64,000 nucleotides of DNA from Breviolum minutum Mf 1.05b.01 (lineage: Eukaryota > Sar > Dinophyceae > Suessiales > Symbiodiniaceae): positions 6,662 to 70,661 of the forward strand of contig DF240729.1 of assembly GCA_000507305.1 (NCBI GenBank), given 5' to 3'. A program made the translations under genes and the position numbers. This document shows, piece by piece, positions 11,176-22,829 of this stretch. Below the pieces are notes generated by a model. That model made no database searches, was not told where the DNA came from, and was given only the letters and a program-made list of their open reading frames with translations. Numbering within the stretch: the stretch's first letter is position 1; each line of letters opens with the position of its first letter.

Positions 11176-14100
11176 TCAAGCAATCCAACTGCGGCAGCTT
11201 TGAGAGAGTCTCATGAGAAAGGAACAATGCCTGTTACCCGATTCCTTGTCCGCTTGTGTCTCTGGCATGAACAAGGCCAAAGCAAAGGACACCAGCCCCA
11301 CCACCGCTAAGGAAACAAAGGCAACAGCAAAGCCAAGGCGATTGGCCAAAACACCAGCAACTGCCGAACTGAGAATGGCACCAACGCTGAAAGATGCCTG
11401 GCGCAGACAATTGATGAATTTTATGGTGGCGCACGCTAGGCAGCACTGTTTTTTTCCGGGGATACACTGATGACACGGTCTTTTTCTTTAATTTGAATCA
11501 TCACAAATAGGGAAGCACATTGGAATCTGGAAGAGCATGAAGAGCCTACAAGAGACTCCTTCATGCAGTATGCATGCTTCTAACTCGGTTTCTGAGAGTA
11601 CTACGAAACATCGAGACTTTACACTTTACACGCATGGCTTCTGGCGGTAGCATGTCATTAATCAGTGACGCCTGTCCCTTCCCTTTCCACCTGCAAGCAA
11701 CCCAATGCCAAGCTAAAACAGCCCGTGTTCTCTGAGACATCCTTTGCCATAAGCACCATGAGAACCAGAAAAAGTCCAGCGCAAACACCGTCCAAAACCT
11801 CACAAGGCAAGAGTGACAACCACACGGATCCACCAGCCTGGACCCACCAAACATCCGTCGCAGCAGTCAGCAAGGCACGAACCGTGACTGTAAGGCAAGC
11901 CGTGAGAACCAATGGCTTTCGGCCATAATCTGCAACACGTCCAGCCACCACTGAAGCGACCAACATCCCCAAATGGGCAATAACTTGTGCCGCACTGGTA
12001 AAGTTAATGGCTTGACCAGGCAGGAGTTGTGCTGCTTCCTGCACAAGCAATTGCAATTGTGCCATATTTGAGAAGTTGAAGAGGAAGCAAAGAGCCAAAA
12101 CAAGGAAGAATTTCGGTGTCCACAAGCCAGCACGGCCTTTGAATGCTGGTGTCACTTCATGTGATTCTGAGGCTTCAATGCCTGAAGCTCGTTGAAAATC
12201 CACCTTGTAGTGACGCACCACTGGCAAGGCCAAAATGGTCAGCACACATGCTGCCATAGGTACTGCACTCCACCATGGACTCTCAACTGTCTTTTGTCCT
12301 TGATGATCTTTGACAAATGATGCCAGGATGGACATAGCACCTGAACTCAAAACAGTACCCAAATGGAGACCCACATTGTTGAGGGCGACCTGCTGGGTAA
12401 AATTCTCTGCTGCACCCAGTGTCAAGGAGTTCAGGGCCAAAGGCACCAGGGTCATGGAAATTGCTGTAGGGATCTCCATGCTCATCTCCAACCAGAAGAA
12501 TTGAGGGATGAAAACTCCCACCGCAGCACTCAGCAAGGCGCATGCACTTCCCAAAGCAACAAGCCTGCGTTTGGCATGGCAAGCATCTACTAGGCAACCA
12601 AGACAAGGTTGTAACAAGGCAACGACCACCTGTTGCACTGCATTTAGAGCTCCAAGTTCTCCTGGGTTGTAGGTCCTCATTGAATTTGCTGTCAACCAGG
12701 CACCTTCATAAGGACCAAGAAGTTGTGCTGATGCAAAGAAAGAGAGCAACACCAAGCCAATGCTCTCTCGCGAAAGACCACAAAGTGCACAGGAAGCACG
12801 GCTCAACGCCGAAACGGCATTGCTGCTGAACCGGGTTGCAAAGGTCTTACAAAGCACCAGCAGTAACAGCAAAGCCAATAGAGCAAGTCCAAGAATCCAT
12901 CCCCAGCTCGGCCCAATGGGTGGCAACGGCAAAACTCCAACACAGGTAATCACCAGGGTTGGAATCAATGAGAACTTGCTGTAACTGGTTGCGACAAAAC
13001 CCGTCTCTCCCTGACTCTCTGCAGTGTGAGCAACAATGAGATTTGCAGCACTTCCAAGCATTGTGAGGTTTCCGGACACCGTAGCCACCCAAGCACAAAC
13101 AGTCCAAATGCTTGCAACCGATTCAAGTGGTTGTGTAGCCAGCAATGGTTGCAGCATGAGGATCACTGGCACATTGCTGATGATGTTGGAGAGAAGGAGC
13201 ACCACTGCAGAAAACCATAGCATACAAAGTGGCCCTGCTGCCAAATTCTTGGCACATGATCCCAAAATACCATGAAAAACCCTCTGTGGCAATCCAGTAT
13301 CAACCGTGGCTCCCACCAAAATGAATTGCCCAATGAACAAGATCAGGATCGAGTAATCGATGGCCCCCAAGGCAAATTGGGTCTCCGTGTCACCATCCTT
13401 TGCACCTCCCGATGCGCGACGACGCACAGCACGGATGAACATGAGTGTGGAACCAGCAGCCAAGGCAACATCATCGGTATTCATGTTCAACCTCTGGGGT
13501 GACAACGGCCAAGTGTCTGTGGCGCATATCATATCGGATGGAACATGTTTGAATACCACCAGTCACTACAGTAGACTTAGTGTACTTCATTCCGGTGATT
13601 GGTTACCCCAGGCATCCCAAAAAAGTTTGAGAGAACAAGAACTCGACAAAAATACAGTCAAAACATCAACTGTTCAAAAGCTTCAAGTCAAAAACCAAGG
13701 CGCATCCAACCAACAATCATGGCAAAAACCACTGAACCCACGGCCACTGCATAAACAACTTGCCAGCAGCGGCTCGTCTCAGGAACTGCACTTTCCACAT
13801 CTTGAATCTCTGGTTCCACTTCCGGATTCTCAAAGACCAAGGACTTGCGAAAGTAGCACCAAAGAGCCACAGTGTTCAAAGACAGACCCAACAGCACTGG
13901 GAGAAGCATATCCTTCATGAATGTCAGGAATCCCATTCCGGGACTAATTGATGCGATTAACGCATTTTGAGGATTGCCAATGATTGTCAGACTGCTACCA
14001 ATATTTGAACTTGTGGCAACTGCCATCAAGAAAGGTAGTGTGCTTTGGGCACCACGTTTCTTGCACAGATTCAACACCAATGGTGTTAGCATCAGGCAAG

Positions 14101-14838
14101 TGGTATCATTGGTAAGTACTGCAGATGTAGCAGCGGACAACCAGCATAGGTTCAGAAGCAATTTTGTTGGTGAAGCTGTGTCCAACAGCTCCTCCACATA
14201 CTTCCAGATTCCAGTGTCCTGCAGCAGTGTGAGGATTGAAGTTGAGGTAACAGCAAAGTGGAGCAATGTAACGCGAGCAACAACAGCTTTACAAACCATG
14301 GAAACCAAAATCTGCGCGAGTCTCTTTCAATGTGAGGATAGTTGATTTGAGGCAACTGATAACCTACAAATTACAACTCGAGCAAGACACACCTGATACA
14401 CCAGCTCAATAAGGATTGACAAGGCCTAATCCTATAGTGATCAACTGGAGAAACAGTATTAGCACAATTAGATACGATTCCCTCATGCATTCTTTCATTT
14501 TGTGTGGCCTTCAGGTAGGCATTCACCAGCATAAGTCCGAAGAGCAAAGCGATAGGTGTAGGATTGATCTTCCCAAAAATGTCCACCGTTGGGTAGTCCT
14601 CCTGAGGCCAAGCCTTATGACAAAGTTCTCTCAAACCACAAGCCATTGCAGCAAAAACCATAGCAATACAAGGGCGGCCCAATGGAAGATGTTGTGGCCA
14701 CATTAATAGTGCCCATGCCACGATGTAGATGGCCAAATTTCCCCAGACTGCCAAAGGTGGGAGCTTTAGAATGCCATTCGCCACGTCCACCAGTTCTGTC
14801 GAAGCAAAGTCATTCACAAATGCTTCTTGTCCGAACAT
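11176..14838 (-). CDS. ArsB/NhaD-type permease fused to an MFS transporter
   Basis: Four phase-consistent exons (14838-14509, 14218-13696, 13516-11691, 11397-11176) give about 966 residues. Residues 1 to about 510 form an ion-transporter superfamily permease (ArsB/NhaD/SLC13-like). They carry both inverted-repeat signatures: LTNDTTCLMLTPLVL with SSLTIIGNPQNALIA in the first half, and NIISNVPVILMLQPLL with SGNLTMLGSAANLIVA in the second. Residues about 530 to 960 are a Major Facilitator with 12 predicted helices. The loop-2 signature appears as GRVADYGRKPLVL between helices 8 and 9, with a degenerate copy (GCLVDACHAKRR) in the first half. The first intron is GC-AG (AAG|GCCACAC) and the other two are GT-AG. 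The ATG at 14838 is assumed; upstream Pro/Ala-rich exons may extend it. Substrate cannot be told; an anion, an arsenite-like substrate or sodium/proton exchange is possible for the first half. Confidence 0.88.
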
Positions 14839-14839
14839 G

Positions 14840-16200
14840 GAGCCGTCGGTCTGATCAAGTGAGTACTAACTATGCCAGCTTGGTCCCACGATGCTAAGGG
14901 GGACACTGAGTATGTTTCCAAGTGTCTAGAAACACGCAGCATGAATGATCATTGAAAAGACACAAGCTTGTTCCAACGAACACGCACATCAAGCATACTG
15001 ATCAGACTGCTGCGCCATCTGCGCCTGTGGTTCTGGTGCTGGGCGGAAAAGGGTGTCCTCAGGTCAGGAGCAACGTGGGTCTGAGTTTGGTGCTCTAAGT
15101 TCAATGAGTATGGCTGCCAGCCCCTAATCTCTCCTCCATCAACAAACATCATTCAAAGACATTTAAAGTAGATTCTGCTTGGTTCATAGGATGGATGATG
15201 GATACCCTTCGTTCCAGTTGGGAGAGGCAGTGGGTCACCTCGTCCTAAGGTGCCTGTGGCTCCCCACGGCTTCAGTTTCAGCCGCGCTCGGAGCCTGTTG
15301 AGGACGTGGTGCTGCAAGTGGTGGAGATTGTTTCTCCTGACAATCTGCATCCAGTGACCAAATGGCAGGTCAAGTATTCACAAAACCTGTTTCAGGTAAA
15401 ACCTACATCAATGGCATGTGAAGCCGTGATGCATTTCCAATTCGAGCTGCAAACAAGCACCATGTGTATCCATTTAAACGATGTAAACCATGCTGGATCC
15501 ATGAAGACACATTGACGCCCACCTGCAACCTGCTTTCAGATCTTTCAGCGCATGGCGCAGGTCTGAAAATAGCATCCTGCGAACAGCTCCAAGCCGGTCC
15601 CAAACCAAACACGAAAAGACCGAAAAGAAACTCTGCGACTTTGCTAACTGCAAGTCGTTTGACCTGCGCATGTTCTGGCTCTTGAATCGCCTCAAACCAA
15701 CAGAATTTCTCAAGTGTTCTGCTAAGGTATGGAAACTTCCAAACTCAAAATCACCAAGAAAAGCCTCGGAGCCGTTTGAAGGTCTGGGCCTTGGTTATGG
15801 AAAGTTTGATGCCTTAAATTGCATCCTTTGGAAAGCGTGGCGCATTTGATGATTTTGTGATTGTGCAGTTGCTATACTTGTTCATCACTGTTTCATCTGT
15901 TTTCATGTGAGCCACAAATAAAAACTCTATCATTTATCCCATCCCTCCATACTGGTTGTTTGACAGATCTGTTAATAGGTGTTAATACGGATTCCTGTAA
16001 CCAAACAGAAACATCTTCAGATTTCAGTATAGAAGTAGTACAATCCTCCACATAAACCCAACCAACCAGTTGGTTTTTTTTCCGCAGCTCACTTAGACTT
16101 GTATCAATTAATGTCATTCAAAGTCGCGAGGAGATTGGAGATTCCCCTTCACTGCCTCAGTGCAGGTAGTTGGTGATTTCAGCTTGTTCACTTGGATCAT
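14840..16200. other. Upstream region of the fused transporter, coding on uncertain strand
   Basis: Two segments are open with splice-like borders on both strands. At 15250-15368 the plus strand reads EPVEDVVLQVVEIVSP before CAG|GTCAAG, while the minus strand is Pro/Ala/Gln-rich. At 15540-15725 the plus strand reads EKKLCDFANCKSFDLRMFWL before AAG|GTATGG, and the minus strand reads AIQEPEHAQVKRLAVSKVAE. The minus reading would add disordered N-terminal exons to the transporter; the plus reading would make a divergent gene. Confidence 0.35.
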
Positions 16201-16806
16201 TTCCACAGGTAGGGGTGAAAATAAAACATATTCAAGAGTTGCCACCACCTATAGTTCATGATCTTCAATTGGTATCTTTGGTTAGACTGGGATGTCCCAT
16301 TACTCCCATTCCATTTGGTCCATCTTGGTCCAGGCACCACTCAGTTCTGCCATAGCTGCCCAAGGGCTAGAGTGCCTCGAGTCAAGCATGAGCTTTCAAA
16401 CGCACAAGAGTGAACACGATGCCAAAAGGATCCAAAAGGAATGAAAATACATGTGCCAAAATGAACTTTCTGAAGACAAATCAAGAAATGAAACTGCAAA
16501 GAAACAAGCTTGAAATTTACCAACTAAACCACTTGCTTTACCATTTACCAGCCAGGATTGCCTGCCCGGTGTCTTTGGAGTAGGTCCACTCTGCTCTTGT
16601 GCCTCACCATCCATGTGTTGGATCTGCTCAGACAATGATTACACCCACATACCCAAAAAAACCATCGTTCAATTCAAGAAAGCAAGTCTCTATGTTGTTG
16701 TATCTTGTGATGCTACCAGCATTTTCGAACCTAAATTCACAAGTTCAGCAAGGGTCCGGATTTCATGATCTCTGTAGCGTTCAAAATCAGATCCTTACCC
16801 TCTCAG

Positions 16807-16850
16807 GTGGTCTTCGCGGAAGCGGTCGTAGCCGGTTTTCCACCTGAAGC
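16807..16850 (-). CDS. Possible short exon (Arg/Pro-rich)
   Basis: The minus strand reads VENRLRPLPRRPPER between an acceptor ending TTCAG and a GTAAGG donor. The plus strand is also open here (VVFAEAVVAGFPPEA after CTCTCAG), so the strand is uncertain. Confidence 0.25.
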
Positions 16851-17179
16851 GTCATGCAAATACTCTTCAGCTACTCTTCAGCCGATTCAACGTGACATGC
16901 CATGCTAAGATTCCATCTTCCTGGCACTTCCTAACTGAGTCATCTTTTGCACTATCAGATCCTTTATGGAAATTGTAGGGAGACTAGATCAAGCTAGCTT
17001 TCAAAAAAGAAGGGATGCATGCCTCCTGAAGTTTTCTGCGTAGCTCTCTGCCAACCAGGTGTACAGTCTTGGTAACACACCTGCTAGAGAGGTTTCCAAG
17101 GCCAGCGTTCTCAAAGGAAAAGGTCATGACAACGTCACCAGTGAGTCAGCAATTAGCAGTAAAACTCAGGACACAGGGC

Positions 17180-17244
17180 CTGAAAAATTCCTCTCTTGTC
17201 ACCACGGGCACATTGGCTTCCAATGTGCCTGTGATAGCAAATGC
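17180..17244 (-). CDS. Isolated exon, unrecognised
   Basis: The minus strand reads AFAITGTLEANVPVVTREEF between CTGCAG and a GC donor (TTCAG|GCCCTG). The hydrophobic-polar pattern looks like a folded domain, but no family was recognised. A plus-strand frame over the same bases is antisense to it. The rest of 16.9-19.0 kb shows no chainable exons. Confidence 0.45.
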
Positions 17245-19082
17245 CTGCAGTGGATGAAAGGTGGGCTTCAGCAAGTCCCCATAAATGCATGCACATGGAA
17301 AAGGCAAAGTACAACTTCACTGCACTACTCCTTTCAAGTGCAATTTCCCCGTATGCTAAGAGACGTTAATTTATATTGTAACTATATATATGTATAACTA
17401 GTATCTCCCATGGTTGAGCATGTCTCAATACCAGGCGTATCTCTGGTCCAACCTCAATGGCTTCCCACGTCAGCCTAGCAGTGAATGCAAATCAAGAGGT
17501 TGCTGGGAAGCCACTAAACCTGTCTCACAACAGCCTTTATATGAAGATATGTTTGTTTATGTTCCATTGTTTTGTTTGCACATGTTCTATGTAAAGAAGC
17601 ACATCAAAAAATTATGTCATAATAATATGATATAAAATGTACTGTCATTCCAGCAGTCAGTAGTGCATGTCCCGCCAACAAAGGATGCTTTGTCTTCTTT
17701 GAAATCAAGCAACTCAGTAGAGCCCAAGGAATGCGCAAAGGTCCACAAGAGACGGCGCAGCTCCACACGCCTGGAGGTCGGATTGTGAACTGCAGAGTCT
17801 CCGGATTGATGAAAGGTTAAAGATCACATACGAAAACCCTTAAACACCGAAAGGAATTTCACGTTGTTGCTCACTCATGATTCATGGGAAACCATGATAA
17901 GATTCCAGATGAGAAAAGGTAAAAAAAAAAACGCTGAAGCATGAGTTGAGGTAAGTCAAGTTCAGTCCTCATTGTTCCATGCGCATCTAGGCCAGCTCGC
18001 TGGAAGTGTGCATCGCACCTTGGCTCATCTTTCAGGAGATCTAAAGCGAGGGTCTTGAGTCTGGGAATGTCTAGGATCAAGACTCACGCTGGAGGGTCTC
18101 TGTGTCCAGCAGCAACTTCTCGACTTTTTGCAAAGACCTCAGCAATTCATATTCGCGCTGGCAAACCAGGTCGACTCACAGCAAAGAAGCAAAAATACGT
18201 GATGTTCAACAGTGGAAGTATCAAATTCTACAATTGCTTTTAAGTTCTTGTCTTCCACCATCCTACATTTGACCCGGTTTTCAGGCAGTGCAAAGAACGA
18301 CACATCACAATTTCAGCTTGGCCACGCCGTGAGCTGCTGTGGATCATCATGGCCGTTGTCACTCTTCACGCGTGCGACACATGGGGCAAATGTTGCTGCC
18401 TAGCAGTTGAATCAGTTTGGCAGTTGAGATGCTACAAGATTGATTTGGGATTAGCATTGTTTTGAGATGTAATGGCTTTGGAATTTAATGATTTTGGGCA
18501 TTTCTTGCGAGGTGTAGCAAACCTCAGCCAGGGTCACTGAATGCATCTGGAAACCTTGCTTCAAGTGGGTTCGAACAAAAATTGATGTCCAAAGTATAGG
18601 TCAAAATAGTTGGAAGTTGGAAGTAGAGTCCGGGATGGGTGCAACTTTCAGTTCTGGATGCTCAGCACAAGAAAATCTCAACTGCTTTAGACAATCATAC
18701 CACATTGTACCAGCTTTTGGCCTGCTGTCCCATCTCTCAGGAAGGAAGCAATGAAGCATCATGAAAAGTCAACATGACAAGTCATGAGCTTGTTGTCCTT
18801 CCGCCAATCTCAACGTTTGCTGTGATAAAAAAGGAATGAATTGAAATCAACTTGTTTTAATGTATCAATGTTCATCTTCTTCAAAATCTTCAAAAGAAAA
18901 GGTCGATTGAATGCACCGGGTTGATAGTTATTGTACAATTGTTTTGGACTCCTCGCGAGGCAATGAAACTGCCTTGCAATTATCCAACATGTGAATCAGT
19001 GAATCTGTTTATCTAGATTTTAGATATGTTTTATTAGGATGTATTAAGCTTGTTGTGTATGTAAAGCTTGAGCCTTTCAAAC

Positions 19083-19425
19083 CAGGCCACGGTGACAAGC
19101 ATAGGTCATTGACCAGCAATTGCTGCACAGTGCTAGATGAATCTGTATGCAACCAAATCCGGAGGGCCTGCATCTCTGGGATGCTGGATCGCATGCGCGC
19201 TTCTTCCTTGCCACTTCAATCACGATGATGTACAATGTAAATCAAGGAGAACCACCACCCATTAAGGTCCTCAGCATATGCTTGAATCATCCTTTCACGC
19301 CGCTGCATCCAGAAGAAACCACCAACCTTATCAGCAACAAACGTCGAATCAAAGTGCTTATGTAGCTGCTGTATATGACCATCATTCATCAAAGCTGCAA
19401 CGAACATGTCGAGACGTGTTGAAAT
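19083..19425 (-). CDS. Two exons of an unrecognised gene
   Basis: Exon one starts at 19425 after a CTGCAG acceptor and reads ISTRLDMFVAALMNDGHIQQ, continuing to a possible GTTGGT donor at 19327 or reading through to about 19255. Exon two, 19206-19083, follows a GGCAAG acceptor and reads EEARMRSSIPEMQALRIWLH..., ending at G|GTTTGAAA. The pattern of exon one (a helix ending in a G-H-I turn, then a second helix) loosely resembles the end of periplasmic-binding or glutamate-receptor folds, but that is only an impression. The gene has neither a located start nor a located stop. Confidence 0.5.
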
Positions 19426-20081
19426 CTGCAGGCAGCGTGAAGCAAGTGTTGCCAGCATCAGATTGGTTCAAGTGCTTAGCTGATTGTTATGGCATCGAAT
19501 CAGAATTTGTCACAAATCAACACGTTGAGATCTGATGAGATCTGCTGGGATGCAATCACTGTGGTGTTCCTTTTGTTGTGATTGCCTTGATTCTTGCACT
19601 ACCGGACTGCCTATTCAAGCAGAGTAAAAGCGTACCACATCATAATATATCTTCATCTTAACATGACGTTTGGTCGAGGAAGAATGCAATACCAGTCATG
19701 GTTGGTCCGAACTTCCGGTCTTGGGGAGCATGCCTAGGTGAACAGTACTATGCTGCTTCTGCATATTATTGTTTCGTTGCACGCGCAACAGTGTGTGACA
19801 TGCTTAAGATGGCCTGATTGTCAAGTGTTCATTGTTCATAATGGCCAATGGACGTCCAATCATTCTGATCCATGGGTGTATGGTGCAAGGACAACATCTT
19901 CAGTGACTTCAAGATGCACATAGGCTACTTTGGCACGGCAGAAAAATATACAGAATATATGTCTGACCTCAATCTACCATGATGTGAGCAAAACATCAAA
20001 CACTCAGGTATTATCAAACTCAGTTGGTACATAGTGACATAGTCCATTGTTAAAGGCGGTTTTCAAGGCTCAAGGCTCAAT

Positions 20082-21251
20082 CTACACGTAAACTCCAGCC
20101 CTGAGTGCCCACACACCCACTGCAGCCAATAGGACAATGAAAATGACCGCCACTGTTGCCCCACCACCTAAAAATTCAGAAGGATGCATGAAATTATATA
20201 TATTTATACAAATTCTAAATTTTCCGATGAATGGACAATGGATGTACAAATCTGAACAAACCTTCAATGATAAGGAACACATGGAGGCATCAACCGGTAT
20301 ATCGCCAGGGAAGAACTGAAACCATGTGAAAATATGTGATAGGATGATGCAGGTCAATTGAAAAATCCATCTCCGACCGGTCCGACCTCCTTCAGAATCT
20401 TCCAAATGAGGGGCTGCGACTGCGACCTGTCACCGTTCGGCATCAGGAAACTCCGAGAATTGCTACAGTTTGAACCATGTGACCATGTGACTCTTGCCAG
20501 GAACAAAATTGTAGCTCATTTCAAAGTCAAAATGTGCATTAGTTTTAATATCTAAATCTAATCTTAGTTGTATCCCTTTGTGCATCTTGGTGATTGGTGG
20601 TCATGACCACATCAAATAGGAAGCAACCTCTGGAAAGCTCCCAGTGCATGCAACAAGGATCAAATAACACACGAACCTCCAATGCTGCTAGTGGTCCAGC
20701 CCTCAGTTTTGCAGATTCATCACACATTTACAAGAAAACGACGTGAAAAAAACACCTCCAAAATGAGAGACACTATTGTGATATATTGTGATACTTTACT
20801 ATGATAGATGATAGAAATTGATAGAACATACTAATTCATACTAGTTCGAATATATTAGAATGCCATTTTGCCTCAGGATCAAAAGGCTTCGTTCATTTTC
20901 TCGACATATCTAGACCCTTTTTGAGGTCTGTGCAAGCCGGAAAGGGTTCCACGAAGAGAAGGGGGGATAGCCGGCATAGCCTTAAGTCTTGTTGAGATTG
21001 TTTTCGCGGAAATCGTTGACATTCAAGTTCATTCTCGCAAACTATGGACCGCACAACTGTTGGCATTTTCCGTCACCTATATTGCAGTCCAACTCACCCA
21101 GCAAGGAAGATTGAAACTATGAAACCGTCTATTGAGGGAATGTCTCCTGTCAATTCATCGGTGCCACAACATCCACGCCTGAAGTTTGGATCCCTTGGAC
21201 CCGACGATTTCAAATTCGAGATTTTGCCCAACCCAAACAAACAATTCGTGG
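20082..21251 (-). CDS. Single-pass membrane protein, unrecognised
   Basis: Candidate exons run 21251-21179 (HELFVWVGQNLEFEIVGSKG, GC donor CAG|GCGTGG), about 20676-20560 (VRVLFDPCCMHWELSRGCFL), 20413 to about 20357 (PLIWKILKEVGPVGDGFF), 20315-20262 (FFPGDIPVDASMCSLSLK, GTTTGT donor) and 20167-20082. The last encodes a hydrophobic helix (TVAVIFIVLLAAVGVWAL) four residues after the acceptor and ends RAGVYV-stop, so the protein is probably anchored at its C-terminus. It lies 0.4 kb downstream of the coiled-coil gene on the same strand. Middle exons are less certain than the first and last. No domain was recognised. Confidence 0.5.
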
Positions 21252-21664
21252 CTTAGCTGTGCTCAATATAACCTCCATAAAAAGTGGGTATAACTCAATG
21301 ACATATGAAAATGAAGGCATATTTGGATGCGAATTGCTTTCCAATCTGCCAAGGATTCATATTTTGATGGAACAAGCTTCTGATCCCAAGCTGCGAGTCA
21401 GTCATTTTTTGTATTTTTTTGTCCGTCCTGCCCCCCCCCCTCGTTTGGAGGCAACAATTGAGGTTTGCAAACAACACATTTCACAAAAGAAAACGACATC
21501 AAAAGATGGTCTGAAATAAATTCAAGGACTCAAGCTTGTGTACATCAGAAGCAATGGCAATGAATGATTTTTTTGTCCTGCTCCGGTGACCCCTCCGGCA
21601 ACTTCTAAAACATGACATTTGACAACTTGTGAGAAGTGAGAGAAGGGTGCTTCACATTTAAGCT

Positions 21665-22801
21665 TCAATTAGGCTTTTGTTCTGCAATTTGTGCATTCAA
21701 TGCGCGGATCACTGCATCTTCCTTGGATCTGAATATGACCAAAACTATTCATGAGTGAACAAAATATCAAAAAAGCTGAAATATGCCAAATGCCAAAATC
21801 ATTGAAAAGCTGCCAAATTAAATAGATTTGAATAGTTAGGCAATCAAAAACAACCAAAGACATAGCATATCACGCCAAGCAACCTCTGTATAGAGGCCAG
21901 TAGCAAGCAACTCTCCCCTTTGCTTTTGCAACCACTCCAGAGTGAAGTGTTGTGATTTTTTGGATTGTGAATGGTTCAAATCTGGTTCCTCTTCACCAAC
22001 CAAAACACGCTGATCCGATGACTCCACCACCACGGGCTTGGCCTTGGCCTCAGAGCGGATTGCCTCCTGATCCAATAACTTCTTGCAAAGTTCTTCCACC
22101 TTCCGGCGGAAGTGGTCTCTGGAAGCAGCCAAAGTTTCACATCTCACCTTTTCTTCGCAAAGCTGCAGCTGCAATTTCTGAAATTCTTCTTGAACCAAAT
22201 TGGAGCTTGTTGCTGCCTTTTTCTCTTGCATCTCAACCTTTTGCATGGCCTGCTTTGCTAAGGTGGATTGCAGCTCTGAACATCGTGCCCGCATCTCTGA
22301 AATCTCCGCCTCCAACTCTTGCAACCTCGTTTCGAGTTGCGTTTGTCGCATCCTCTCAAAATCATGAGACTGTTTTGCTTCAGCCTTTTGCCGACGCATG
22401 GAATCTTCACAGCTTTGAATGGCTAAGTCAGCAGATCTCCGTGCTTCTTCACTGAGACTTTTAGCTCGGGCCAATTCGGACTTCACAGCGGCTTCGCGTT
22501 GCTGCATCTCCAGCAGCTTTCGCTTGGCACGTTGTTCTAAATCTCGAAGTTCAGACTGCTGATGACGGAAACTTTGAGCTCGAACCAACTCACGTTGTCG
22601 ATATTCCTCTTCGAGTTTCTCTCTCAACTGGTGCTCCTTCTCTTTCAATCGAGCTACAGCACGCTCCTCCTCTTGCTGTCGCCAAAGTTCCAATGATCGT
22701 GCCACGGCATAAGCAGGACTTGACCGTAGAACTTTCAAGCCTTCAAGAGCCAGCTCTTGAATATCCAAGTCTTCGGCATTTTCCCCACTGCCAATGGCCA
22801 T
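21665..22801 (-). CDS. Coiled-coil protein with centrosomal-type C-terminal motif
   Basis: Two exons, 22801-21884 and 21721-21665, join in phase 0 through a 162-nt GT-AG intron (GAG|GTTGCT ... CCAAG|GAA) to give 324 residues. Residues about 45-270 are almost unbroken coiled coil rich in Glu, Arg, Gln and Lys (for example QEEERAVARLKEKEHQLREK). The end, WLQKQRGELLATGLYTE joined to EDAVIRALNAQIAEQK, matches a short motif (hydrophobic-x-TG-x-YT-x-x-D-x-x-I-x-x-L) found near the C-termini of centriole and basal-body coiled-coil proteins such as the CEP120 group. That fits a flagellated protist, but the assignment is by motif only. The ATG at 22801 is the first in frame. No N-terminal C2 domain is present. 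Confidence 0.82.
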
Positions 22802-22829
22802 GTTTCAACATTGATGGATGCCCCTGCTT

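Noticed and set aside
13360-13920. 186-codon plus-strand open frame
   Set aside because: It is antisense to the transporter exons, which show family motifs and consistent splicing.
21952-22455. 167-codon plus-strand open frame
   Set aside because: It is antisense to the coiled-coil exon; the Leu/Pro/Ser-rich reading is the complement of Glu/Lys/Arg codons.
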